Below are positions 36,711 through 49,735 of a DNA stretch of 64,000 nucleotides, piece by piece; position 1 is the first letter of the stretch; each line of letters opens with the position of its first letter. Under the pieces are notes generated by a model. It saw only the letters and a program-made list of their open reading frames with translations, ran no database searches and had not been told where the DNA came from. This DNA is from Glandiceps talaboti (taxonomy: Eukaryota; Hemichordata; Enteropneusta; Spengelidae), in NCBI RefSeq assembly GCF_964340395.1, contig NC_135554.1:12638251-12702250 (forward strand), read 5' to 3'. Made by a program: the position numbers and the translations under genes.

Positions 36711-37412
36711 TGTTACAAAGTATATAACTGTATTATAAACACAGTAATTGTATCTAGGTTACCCGACCGTGTGAGGTCTAATTGATTAATGAGATAGTAA
36801 TACGAGCTAGACCATGTTATTACTTGTAATTAAGTGAACGTTTGCAAGTGTCACTACAAGTGATAAATCACAACTTTTAATGAATTCAGCCTTAGTAGAA
36901 AAGAGTATTTTCAAAATAGATTATCTCTGAATTAAATTAACCGTAGTTCATAAACACTTCCTATATAAGGAAAAGAATTGAAGTTTACTGTAAACATGTT
37001 ATTTACTATAACCATATTTGTATTACGGAATGAAGATTTTAGATTTGAATAAAATGTGAATGTTGGGTGTATGCTAATAAGCTACTTTACACGGAGAGAT
37101 CTTGCGGGGCGGAAGAGAGCAACACGTCTGGATTTACGGTGTCTGATCTGCGTTGTAGTAGGAATACTACGGGGAACTATTGTTTCTATCTAGTTTGAAC
37201 TGCCGTAAGTGAAGGAAAACGAATCCAAAGCTCTCGTATTGTCGGTTTAAGCATACTCCTACTTCACCAAAAGTAATAGTCTGTGTGCTTGTGAGTTTAT
37301 CCCCTGAATACGTGTCCTGAGATTCTGGTACCTCTGAGATTGACTGTGTGCGTTTGAAGTTACAACTTGAATTTGGTCAATAACTATCAACACCAAAGAC
37401 AAGTCTGTAGCA
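36711..37412 (+). repeat. 3' LTR
   Basis: Same length and, by eye, same sequence as the 5' LTR. It starts right after the polypurine tract and ends GTAGCA before the CTAG duplication. Confidence 0.93.
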
Positions 37413-37671
37413 CTAGCACCGATTCTATCTCCGTATGTCACACACACAAATCAATTTATCTGACTTGGTAAATTCTTGCCGAGACAGGTGGCGCTCTTCA
37501 TGTGAACTATTACAAACGAATAGTTTTAGTACAGACTGACCACGAGATGTTGATGTAATTTAATGTCAGTAGTTTAGTGGCCAGCGCCATCGATTACGAT
37601 TGGTGGCTCGTATTGACAAATTTATATCGTTCCATCAACATGACACTTAATGTGTGTCAAACAGCCAAATC

Positions 37672-37677
37672 TTTATT
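37672..37677 (-). terminator. Candidate poly(A) signal of gene C
   Basis: AATAAA on the minus strand, about 270 bases beyond the stop of gene C (37944). It lies between that stop and the retrotransposon. Confidence 0.35.
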
Positions 37678-37943
37678 TGATATATTTGATAATATTCTAC
37701 ATTCTTGATTATATAGTTAAAACACAACTCTCCGTCGATGAACCTTATAGTCTTTGGTATGACGTAGTGTGCAGTATATATGCTGTTTAGAGGACCAGGT
37801 TAATTATTTACAGTTAATATAAAATCAGTGTCACCCTTAACAATCCACCATGCAACTCTATGTCAAACAAACGTACTAGTCAGTGACATAGATTGCAAAT
37901 ACATGGGGTCAACAGACTTGGTTTGGTCAAATCCAAAACCACT

Positions 37944-38417
37944 TTATAAATTGCTTAATTTTGGCTTGATAGTAGATGACAGCATTGTGATCAAGTCAAT
38001 TCTAGACAATGTTGGTCTCTTCAGAATCTCAATCAGGTTCTTTACCGTTGCCTGGCTCGTCTGTGACCAATGACACAAAACTGCATCACACGGATTTGTG
38101 TTTGTACTAAACAGTTGAACCTCCTCGTAAGTGTGTCCAAGCTCACCTGAAATAGAATAGAATCAACACGAAACTGTGAAATAGAGAATTTTGTGTCACG
38201 GAAATTCAAGACTAACAAAATACTATTTACACAAACAGGTAGATATATTCACAAACAGGCAGATATATAATTACCTGCCAAATCTCTCCAATCTCCCGAC
38301 AGTTGTCGTTCAACATTCAACTTGTTGCAAAGATTCTTGTATAGTGATGGTGGTAATTTGTCGAGATGGGTTTCCCACTCGGTTTGTACTTGCTCGGGTA
38401 AAGATCCGTTCTTATCC
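37944..38417 (-). CDS. Gene C exons 2 and 3: Death domain, with a reading-frame question
   Basis: The end of exon 1 has donor GAC|GTAAGT (39052, phase 0). The acceptor homologous to gene B's is TTCAAG before 38417, but that exon is 143 nt against 142 in B (TTTT where B has TTT before ACCC), so its frame runs into a stop. A second AG 25 bases further in (exon start 38392) restores phase 0 and reads QVQTEWETHLDKLPP, SLYKNLCNKLN and SGDWRDLAG. Exon 3 (38146-37944) reads GELGH, NPCDAVLCHW, ATVKNLIEILKRP and LSRIDLITML, ending KPKLSNL. So the Death domain is intact if the inner acceptor is used. Otherwise there is a one-base indel, real or a sequencing error. Confidence 0.85.
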
Positions 38418-41400
38418 TTGAATTAAAATATGTAGGCAATTACTAAAATGAACCCTAGGTTTAAAATTGACATTAGACGTAAGCATGTTATCTCGTGCAT
38501 CTTTGTATTACCCGAAGTCAATGATGCCCTGATCCCCTTTAAAACTATTATGTTCAACTTCGATGAAATATAGAAAGAAAGATTACCACATTTCGATACC
38601 TTGAAGTTTTGTTATATATTCATAAAGAAAATAAACTTCTCGAAAACAACAATGAGGGTAGACATTAATGGGGATTAGCTGAGTTTGTGTGTTTTGAATT
38701 ATGAGACTTTTTTACTGCATATTTAAAAGGTACGATTACTAAAGCACAATACATTTAGCAGTGGCGGAAAACTTGCAATTGACTGAACTCTGATCTGGTA
38801 TTAAGATATAACTCGTAAATAATCCGATGATATAATCTATGAAAGAAATAGTCTAAAGGGGAACATTATCTAACTTTGACTAAAGAGGCAAATTCTGTAA
38901 CTTTGAAAACATATTTAAAAAAGTTCATGAAATTCCCTCTACACAATCAATTCTAACAACAATGCCGGAAAACAACAGTAATGTTATAGAAGAAGTGCAT
39001 CTACATTAACATACATTATTCTGGAATGTGGTTTTATTTAAGAAAACTTACGTCACATTTGTCCTGAAATAATTCCACAGTACATTCATGATCGTGGCAT
39101 ATAAACTGAAGCTGTCGTCTTGAATGGTCAATTGGACTCTGATCATGTCCTGCCAATTTTATAACATGTAGTTTATTCACATTTACAAACTCCTCGTGTC
39201 TTCGGACAGGACACGGGACACCAAAAGTGTACTTGAGGTATTGAAAGTCTCTTCTTTGGATGACATTCACTTGTTCTAGTAGCCACTCGATGAATTGTCG
39301 AGAATCACTCCTGAATGCTCTCTGTACAGTTACTTTGATCATGTTCTGATCTGGTAAGTGGTGTATAAGCTCAAGACTGTAGTTTAGTGTCCAATGATAG
39401 CAGAACTGTCCCTTATTGAAAAACAACGTTCTTCTTGTACTTGGGTCGGTGGCTGTAGTCGAGTTGATGCATCTTGCAAGGAGACGGGAAAAGACAACGT
39501 CTGGGTGAACGGCGCCAAAGTCAAAGTAGTACACTTCCCTTCTGTTGTCTTGATTTGATGTAGGATGAACCGGAATACCAGGGGAGTTTCCTTCGCCTTC
39601 ATGAAGAGGCAACAAGCACGGTACTATGAATAACTGCTCTTCTCCCGATCCTGAAGGCACTGGACAGATCAAATCATATGCTTGAAGAAGGGAAAGGATA
39701 ACGTTCTCCGATATTTGCATGGAATTCATGATATGCCTCAATAAGTGACCATGGGCAATATCCTTGGATTCTAACAATGACCAGTAAGGGGCTACTCGAT
39801 GAGAACGCTCTCTTGGAGTAGGAATCGATAACAGATGTTTCATTACATCAACCAGAACTTGGGGGTCAAAGATGATGTACTTCTTGAGTGTTTCGTGGTT
39901 GGGTTGATATATAATCTCACCAGCTCTGTGGAAGAAATCCAACATTTCCTCAAAATTGACGTCTTCAATACCATATTTTGCGGCTACGAATTCTCTAATC
40001 TCAGTGTAAGAACCGATGATAGTCTGCAAACCTTCTCTTTCAGCTGCTTTTCGTCTACTACGTATGAGTTCATGAAAATGCAGGAACTTCACAGGGAAGT
40101 CATTATTCATATACCCGGCGTCTTGCACTTTCATTTCAATCAATTGTTGAAGATTTGCTGCGTTTGTGTCTAGAGGCACAGAGTTTTCTACTGTAAATAC
40201 ACATCTTCCATCATTATTTATAACAAGACGGTTGCAGTATCTAGCGTAAAGGTTTCTGTGCAGGTAATGAATCAGACTGTCTCTACTTGAATGACATGTA
40301 CTATCTCTGTGTGTACCAACAAGAAAGATGACCCCGTCTCTGTGTCGTGCATGGATCGAAATTGAATTTAACCAGAATAAAATTCTTTCAAGTTGTGTCT
40401 CTCTATTTTGGAATGCCTCCTTCAAACTAAAGACGACCAGATAAATTGCATGACTTGCTATAAAGATGTGATGAGTACAATAGTACAATTTATCACCTGC
40501 AAAGTCCCAGAGGCTCAATCTTGTTGGGAGACGTTTAGCATCTTTCTCGTGGGCTTTAAATGCTTCTCTGATTTTCACGATCGGTATTTGTTGGGATCGC
40601 ACTTTCCAATATCCGTATAACTCGATACCGGGATGCGTTACAAAAGATAAGGCTAGAAGCACACAGGAGCAGAGAGACAAGGGTGGTAGTCGAACTGGCC
40701 AACCCATCAAACTGGCAAACAACATTCCAAGAAAGACTCCAAGAATTTTCTCGACCCAATAACCAAGATCAAGAGATGCATCCAGGTATCTGCCTATTAT
40801 GTGGCCAGGATATTTTCCACACCATAGCAACATACCAAGAGAGAAAGATAGGAGGAATGAATTGGTACCAAAGCCTGTCAATATGATACTCAGGATAAAG
40901 AATGCTGGTATCAAATCCAACACCCCTGAGTGAAACAGGAAAGGCAGCTTTTGAGCAATTCTGTTCCAGCATCTAAACAGCATTATTCCCACAAAATTGC
41001 CAATGAGCGTAAGTAAACACTCAGCCAAATGGGAAAAATTTACTTCTGATCGCGCAATTCTTGCAATGAATAGGTCTTCTGGAAATCTGGGCGTGATTAA
41101 TATACAGAATGAAAACGCTATGCCAGTTCTGCAACCAAGACTCTCAAATAACCCCAAAGTGAACCCAAGTGTAAAAAACACAACACAGAATACCATGAAT
41201 TTCAAAATTGTCAGTTGGAAAATATCAAAAGCATCGAGAGTTGCAGCTATCGTCAGCTCGTTTCGGACATATCTATCAAATACCAACAAAATGACAAAAC
41301 CAGTTCCAAATCGATAAACTTCTGTGAGAAAATCCATGCCAAAAATGGTTATCCCGCCGAAGTACACAACCCACTCAAATAAAACATAACCGATTGTAAT

Positions 41401-41919
41401 GTCATAGTCAAAAAGGTAAACAAAAGCAACTAGAATCATTGTCATGATTCTTGCGATGGTTGGTGCATATTTACTGAATGTGTACTGGTGGTGGTCAGGC
41501 GGACGTGATATACCACTTTCATTGTTGTTTAAAGTTGGTGTTTTTTGGTAAGCTGTTTCCCTTGCTGTTTTAGCAGTGAACCATGAAGCTCCATATTCAA
41601 AAAAATTATCACGATCACTTCGACATTCCCTCCAGGTTGTGTCGACTTCTGTAGCTTCACATATTTTAGTGTCAATGCCAGTGGTTTTAGCTTCATGTGG
41701 TTGGAATTTCTCACCAGTTAATAATCGTTTTAGGCTTGTCTTACCAACACGTGCATCTCCCAAAAACAGGACTTTGCTTCTGTCTACAGGAAGTCTCCCT
41801 CGGACTTCTGCATCTTTGTAAAATGTCTTTATTTCTTCATCGTTTGACAGAACACTCAGGTTATAGCTGCGGTTGTAACTTGGATGGCCGGAAAGCCAGG
41901 ACTGGAATTTGGTACCCAT
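37944..41919 (-). CDS. Gene C: Roc GTPase split by multi-pass membrane insert, COR and Death domains
   Basis: Minus-strand exons: 41919-39052, then exon 2 ending at 38275 (start 38392 or 38417, see the Death-exon entry), then 38146-37944. With the inner acceptor the product is 1062 residues. The start at ATG 41919 (MGTKF) follows an acceptor ACAACAG at 41932. P-loop GDARVGKT starts at 54, switch I is KTTGID, and GASWFTA precedes the membrane region (about 150-445, nine or ten hydrophobic segments). DFAGD starts at D472, with THRD after it. COR contains NFEEMLDFFHRAGEIIYQP and FDPQVLVDVM. Like gene B it has Asp after DFAG. B and C share long identical stretches in G3 and COR, which indicates a recent tandem duplication. 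Role inferred as in gene B. Confidence 0.9.
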
Positions 41920-42004
41920 ATTTTGCCAGAGCTGTTGTAAAACATAAAAGATGCAAATTGTGTTGCTACTGTTAGTGGTTTTGAAACCACACCTAATCAT
42001 TTCT

Positions 42005-42076
42005 TTCACGCCTAGTCATTCTCTCTCGATCTCTGATACACATTGCCTAATCTCTCTGAATATGCATGTGTCGCTA

Positions 42077-42130
<54 letters not shown>

Positions 42131-42670
42131 ACTCACTCACTGTTTCATACATACGCATATGCATATACAAGTCTGAATGGATGATTTCTTATTTTTATAC
42201 GGCGAAACACACCTAAGCACTGACTGTCATTAGGTTTGCCAGGGTCATCGATTTATAATAAAGAATGGCAATAAATGATGGCAGTTAATCACATATTCAA
42301 TAAAACAGTCCCCTTATCATGCTGTAAATCTTCAGATACTTTACAAACTGGTCATGATGTGACCTGTGCCACACTTGTTATCAGTTTACATAAGTAAAGG
42401 TTTATTCGCGACTGGTTAAATATCTCTAAGAAGTTCAATGACCCCGTCTGATAATGACATCACTTTATACATGTAGACTAGTTGTTTTTTATTGAAACGG
42501 CATGAGGTAATTATGATTTCCTTCTTCCGTGTTCTTCATGTATAAGGATACGAATACTTAAACAAACATTACAGGTTATCTAGGTCACCGACACACAGTT
42601 AGTCACCTAATATTCATTCAGTCAAGCAATCAGCGTAAATATAGTGATGCCATAATATATATGTACACGA
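42005..42670. other. Upstream flank of gene C
   Basis: Contains a (TGTC)n run at about 42075-42118. At 42310-42600 it carries a dispersed repeat also found at about 49735-49990 (shared ATCAGTTTACATAAGTAAA). No gene. Confidence 0.5.
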
Positions 42671-42713
42671 GTTAACTAGACCATGACTCAGTTTGCTGAT
42701 CTAGATCGTGATG

Positions 42714-43195
<482 letters not shown>

Positions 43196-43199
43196 GTGT

Positions 43200-44685
43200 G
43201 TGTATACGAAACCTCGTTTCCAGAAATGACGTCAGGTTAATCATGGTCATGATCGCGCAAATTGAACGTCGCAGGTCGCTGTCGTCAACGACCTCATATA
43301 AACCAGTAAGCTGGGGTGATCCACCCGGAAGAACTAAAGCTTCTTGAGAGCATGTTAAAATCAGAGAAAGTGCTACACAACAAATATTACACTATTGAAT
43401 GGGCGATCGAGATGTACATGTGTTTTGTTTTGTTTATGTGTGTGCTGTTCTGTTTGGCTGATGGTGTAATAAACTAGCCATGGCATAGTCGGGTCGTTTC
43501 ATATATGACAACGGCGAACCTTTGTTGCTAAACACAATAAAGAAATAACATGCTGGATTACGATTCATGATATATGCTGGAAGAAAAAGAGAACTATATA
43601 ATTTTATCACATAAATAAACCTAATGCATCCAAAGTCCAAATTTCGTTCAAATGGTCACAGCATGAAACAACGTAAATTATCTTGACCTAGAAGTATACA
43701 AAGGTCAAAGATACCATATCAAAAACGTGCGTGACATTCGAACACACACAACAACGACTGGCACATTCCAATTTCTATACAAAGAGTCCAAGGGCAACAT
43801 TCACTGGTTTCAAATTCACTAAAGGTGAAATCCAAAAGTTAACTAAGGTCAGAATTCATTTTATTGCAGGGGGGGCTGAGCAAATTATATTTCGCAGCAC
43901 CCCACCCCACCCCTCGCACTCTCAAAAACTTTCAAGATCCCCATCCCTGGAAAAAACTCAACAATTTTCGTTGCCTCCCCCAGGCTACACCTTTTAATAT
44001 GTGTAGTTATACAGTACCCCTCCCCACGACCACCACTGACTGCTTTCTGCAGAATGAGGTACAATTATATGGTACACTTCATTCAAATAACAGTGGCAAT
44101 CGACTTCACAAGGACAGATTACTTTACAAATAGATGTTGGCGTTGCAGGTAAAAGGTCTCACATTGGGCTGTAACCTGTCCTTGAAGATACTTAGCCAGT
44201 CGATTTTTCTCTTTCAGTCTTGATTTTGGGCAGAAGCAGCATACCCCATGATAGCTAGTGAGGAAGATGTTGGGGGGGGGGTGTCTCCTTCCATTGGTGA
44301 ACACTTTCTTTTGACAAAGTAGTACATATAAGAAGCCATTCAGTGTCAAATCATACATATTATCGAAAGCTATAGATGTACTTGACAATTGTAATACCCC
44401 AATTTTACTCTGAACACATTATTATACAACTGCATTGGCTATATTAATATTGTCTACACGTTACATTATAAACAGATATTTCGATATAGTTTATATACAG
44501 ATATAGTTTGTTTGTAGTTTTTGAGAAAAATAAGTAGCAGTTTTATCATGTAGTAAAAGTATTGCAAGTTTAATAGGGGATAGGTTTGAAAGGTTTCATA
44601 CTAGAGAATTGACATCTGCATAAATATACAGAGGAAAAAAGAAGTGAACAATATCCGTTTGACATTTGTACTAAGAGCTTTACCC
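43200..44685. other. Spacer
   Basis: Unique-looking sequence with C- and G-rich patches (43900-44000, 44272-44283). No exon supported. Confidence 0.5.
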
Positions 44686-44689
44686 AATA

Positions 44690-44822
44690 GTATCATACAA
44701 ATACAGACACAGCTTCCCTAATAGTACCATACAAATGCAGACACATGTAGCTTTCCATAATAGTACCATATACAAATGCAGACAGATTTCCCTAATTGTA
44801 CCATACAAATGCAAACACAACC
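44690..44822. repeat. Short tandem array, about four units of 35-42 bp
   Basis: Units share TAGTACCATACAAATGCAGA followed by CA and a CTTCCCTAA-like end, with small length differences between copies. Confidence 0.7.
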
Positions 44823-45051
44823 ATGACAGTGAGGTACTTCTGCCACGGAATTCGAAGACTTTCGTTATTAAGAAATCAATGCAAACTGTGAAGCATGGGA
44901 ATACTTCCAAACAGTGCATCTACTAGTTGGACATAAATACATACAAGTATTACTTAGAACCACATCAGATCTGAATATGCCTTTTCTCACCAGTGAGAAT
45001 GTATGTTGAACTTGTTGTTTGTTGGTAATTATACAACAACTGAGAAGATAT

Positions 45052-45313
45052 AATGATAATAATAATGATAATAATAATCTTTTTTTTTTATACTGGATAG
45101 TTCTTTAAGCATATAAACACTTGTCTCCCAAGAAGTCCAGTCAGGACCATCCCTAATGGGTTCAGTGTTAATGCAGGAGGAAACCGGAGTATCCAGGGAT
45201 AATCTGCGTTGTTCGGTAGAATCAAACTGAACGACACTCTTCTTACTTACAGCATCTTATATTTACCGCAGTGGTAAGAGGCAACTGGTTTAAACCACTC
45301 GGCCACCGACAAC
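45052..45313 (-). mobile_element. tRNA-derived SINE
   Basis: On the minus strand it begins with a tRNA-like head: box A TGGCCGAGTGG (45305-45295) and a box B-like GTTCAGTTTGATTC (about 45232-45219). A body with CCGGTTTCCTCC and CTGACTGGACTTCTTGG follows, and it ends in an A/T simple tail (ATT repeats, 45085-45052). This is the layout of a polymerase III SINE derived from a Leu- or Ser-type tRNA. No gene product. Confidence 0.65.
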
Positions 45314-45329
45314 CACAGATACACCCCTT

Positions 45330-47250
45330 ACTTTCCGAGTGCTTTTGCATATATAATAAATAATTATTCTTTTCAGCACACCTATCCTTCTCATAATGTA
45401 TATTTTATATTGAATGAATCAACGTTGAATTGTGTGTATTTGAGGAGTAAAGGTAGCTGTTCTAGTCCTGTTCTTGAATTATCAAGCGTTAGCGAATGGT
45501 CAGTTACACAAGGAGGGACAACAAATCTCACAGCATACAGCAAGTCTCTCACATAACATCTTTTCACTGGAAGGATTTGTTACATTTTTGATGAAAATTG
45601 TATTTTTTTTCAGTACGTTTAGTGTATGGAGGTAAATTTGTTTGCTTAGCAGGCGAGATATGACTTCCAATAGCTTTGGACAATATGATACATTTGTATT
45701 GTCCTTCACCGCCATTTTGACCATGGTGCAGCGTGTTGTACTGAATGAACAAAACGCGTTATACTCATCGACAGTGAGTAACAACAAATGAAATCCAGAC
45801 GTGCGTTGAGTTGTGGCACTCGCATTTTTCCTAGAGAAAAAAAGGGCTATGATATCCGCTAGACTGAATTCTAATCTACAATCAATGGGAGGCAGGAACA
45901 GTCTACGCGGAAATAGTATACAATTACATTGTAAACTATTTATGGTATTTGCTTTCAGTATTCAAACGCAATCAAATATCCCCATCCTTGCCTTTTATTA
46001 GTAGTCACATGACATGATATTAGTGTTTTTTTTCAGGATGTTCATTCCGTCTAGGATGTGAAATTTGAAAATCCATGTTGAAATGACAACGTAAAAAATC
46101 GCTTCCGTCTCTGTACTACTAGCCGGTCAACACTGTTTATCGATGTCACGCCACTTCATAGCTCCATATATATTTACAGTTTGATATATAACGGGGTTTA
46201 AGTACATCTAAATAAACTAGTTTACATACAGCTATATCAAGTGCGGCGATGTATACATGTACACGAAAGTAGTTCACTTCTTGTTATGACGTGGAAAAAA
46301 CAACAAATGTTCAAAGGATTGTGAATAGGATAGAGAAACCTTTCATACAAGAAGAGAACGATAAACATCTAGTGGATGTGTCAAGTTAAGTGATCCATAC
46401 CATACTTACCCAGTATTATGTACACGCGTTTATTTTACAGTAATGGTAGCGTTGGCGTAGCTCTCACGGTTGTTAGACTTTTATTTCACGCCCTTCAAAT
46501 CAGTTCGAGTTCAATGCACTGTACAGACACTTGTACATCTCAAATAAAACAACATAGGCCATAATACTCTACTATCCATCATATTATTGAGTCTCCTATT
46601 TACGACTAAGCGACAACTTGCTTACCTCACTATCGACTGCATGCAGCGACGGTCACTGTGAGACTTCAGTGTTTGTGGACTTTGTTCTTGATGACAACAA
46701 AATAACTAAACTTACTACTGTTTTAAATGACAGCACAGTGTAGTATAACACTGTAGGCTATTTGACTTAAATAGTAAACGATTGGTCACGGGATTCTCTG
46801 GGTAAAACCACTAGAGACAGGTCATGGACAAGAAGTTTATTTCCGTATTTGAAGAAACAAATATCGTTAGCGCGCGAGATAAAGCTGTGTATATGTGGGG
46901 TACTGAAAGAAATACGCGTGTGTTCTACAGTGTAATAACAGATGATATTAAAGATATATTTTGATTTTTAGCACGAGGAAGGCAATCATGAACTTGAAAT
47001 TTGAAATTCATTGATAACATTTTAAGTCGTCCATCTGCTTGCGAAATATACTAGATTATTTATTACCAAAACTTTAAACTTGAACATCTATACAGTCTTA
47101 AAAACCAAATACTTGATTTATTTATTTATTTTTTTAACTCGTGGTAAAATTCATGTAATACGAAGTCAAACTAACGATGTGCTGGATCCAGTAGGCTTGA
47201 GTCAGATGGAAACCAAACAAAATATTATGATGAACGTGTAATGGCTTTCG

Positions 47251-47283
<33 letters not shown>

Positions 47284-48090
47284 AGTGGTTGTTGTTGTTG
47301 GTGGTGGTGGTGGTGGCGGCGGCGGCGGCGGCGTCCCCGTCTGCGGCGACTTGAGACCATGACGTTGACGATGTGACGATGATGATGACGATGATGATGA
47401 TTTTAATGATGTGGTTAGCAGATGTTGTTTTCTATGGTCAATTTATTATAATTACCTGGCTTTATCCGTCCTTCTCTTCCAGTAAAATACTAGTTGAACG
47501 TAACAATTCAAACCCTTTTCCCTATGGCAGATGCAAGGATGTTCACGCTACTATCAAACGTTCATAGCATGTACAGATCTGCACCAATGCCTATAATCGT
47601 AAGAATTTATGCATTTGCATAATTACACTAGAAGCCACGGTTGAGTTGAAGCAAGTCGTCTTGATCAGCACAAATCTTACTATCATCGCTACATTTAATT
47701 GTCTGGTTTGACCGTTATCCTACTTCGATCGTCTAACCAACTCGATCGTTTTGCTCGACAAACAATTTACTAATATCGCTTCATCATAATGTGTCAGTCG
47801 CATTGCGTCTGTCGCTACAAATATTCTAATACATTTTTGAATCTTCACATTGATATTCTTTGAAAAGCATACGTTACATGTTTTCTCGCAATGTTAGCTC
47901 TATGTAAGTAAAATATTACTTATAAGATTTTTGTCACATCACGATCAGACGTTTAAAAAAATTATTAGTGGGACGAAATGGGAAAGCGCTATATAAGAAC
48001 CCAACATTATTATTATTATGATCTCGCCCTAAACCACTTAGCTTTTATACACACTAAGAAGCTGCTAGCTGTTGATGAGATTCATCTAGA
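45330..48090. other. Spacer with TTG/GGT/GGC simple sequence
   Basis: Largely featureless. (TTG)n, (GGT)n and (GGC)n runs at about 47252-47332 give an unusual G-rich patch, followed by (GATGAC)-like sequence. No exon supported. Confidence 0.5.
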
Positions 48091-48092
48091 CA

Positions 48093-48751
<659 letters not shown>

Positions 48752-49512
48752 TGTAGCTGTGATCCACTCTCTCACAGGGATATTAATACGAATGGATTTA
48801 TTGCTAACCGTACACATCTTTGAAACATCCAAATAACTCAGGTAGCCTGTAATTGCAGGATGGCGGGTGTCACATTTTCAAATTGGTTCTCAAAAGAGGG
48901 GTCATTAAAAAAAATTATTGAAGGTCACATTTCGCCTTGACGCATTGTATTATCGAACGTTGCTTTATTCTGTCATTTTGGAATACCACCACCGTCGCTT
49001 TCATCGTTACGTTACCATCACTGTCGTTGCATTGGTGCCACACCCCACCGCTGCAACATTCCACCACCACCACCGTTGTACCATAATATCAGAGCACATT
49101 AGTGAAATCGCTGCTGACAATAACACAGTGCATCAGTTGTTAGTATTGGTGTGAGGAGAGAAGTGTATTGATAAAGTATTTCATCACAGTATTGTTAAAT
49201 CATTTGAAAGTATTGATAAATCATGTCACGTTATTAGTAAATCATTTGACGGGATGACTTTCTAGGGTAATTTCCCTATCCGCTGTTTTGGATTTCAATT
49301 TATATTGTTGATGCCAATATATGGCCACGTATAGGGATTTTGAAGGGGAATCCCCTCGTCAGGCCCGTAAGGATAAAAACAAAGTTTCTTCAAGTATGAA
49401 CGGTAGTGGCGGTATATTTAACCTTGTTGCTCAGATGGAAGGAGCCATCGAAGAAGTAAAAGCCAGATTGCCGATATCAACAAAATGGAATATAAACGCG
49501 TTTGCTATCACT

Positions 49513-49735
49513 ATGTATGTATGTATGTATGTATGTATGTATGTATGTATGTATGTATGTATATGTATGTATGCATGCATGCATGCATGCATGTCTATGT
49601 ATGTATGTATGTATGTATGTATGTATGTATGTATGTATGTACATGTATGTATGTATGTATGTATGTGTGCGTGTGTGTATGTATGTATGTATGTATGTAT
49701 GTATGTATGTATGTATGTATGTATGTATGTATGTC
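49513..49735. repeat. (TATG)n microsatellite
   Basis: About 220 bp of TATG repeats with ATGC and GTGC variants. A short unique frame just upstream (49321-49510) runs into it and is not supported as a gene. Confidence 0.9.

Larger units (their letters stand above)
31930..37416 (+). mobile_element. LTR retrotransposon, internally degenerate, with CTAG target duplication
   Basis: Two directly repeated LTRs of 702 bp (31934-32635 and 36711-37412) are flanked by CTAG on both sides (31930-31933 and 37413-37416). They begin TGTTAC and end GTAGCA. A primer-binding-like TGG start lies 1 base past the 5' LTR and a purine tract immediately precedes the 3' LTR. The 4.1-kb interior retains only fragments: a gag-like piece with a zinc-knuckle-like segment and a protease end. 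No reverse transcriptase or integrase frame is visible. I read it as a Ty3/Gypsy-like, non-autonomous or internally decayed copy. It is inserted between genes B and C, about 530 bp beyond the stop of gene C. Confidence 0.9.

Noticed and set aside
37259-37447. Minus-strand ORF across the end of the 3' LTR
   Set aside because: It is antisense in LTR sequence and crosses the insertion boundary, so it cannot be an old gene.
49321-49512. Frame MATYRDFEGESPRQ... as a gene
   Set aside because: Only about 60 unique codons before it enters a TATG microsatellite; no splice site or family support.
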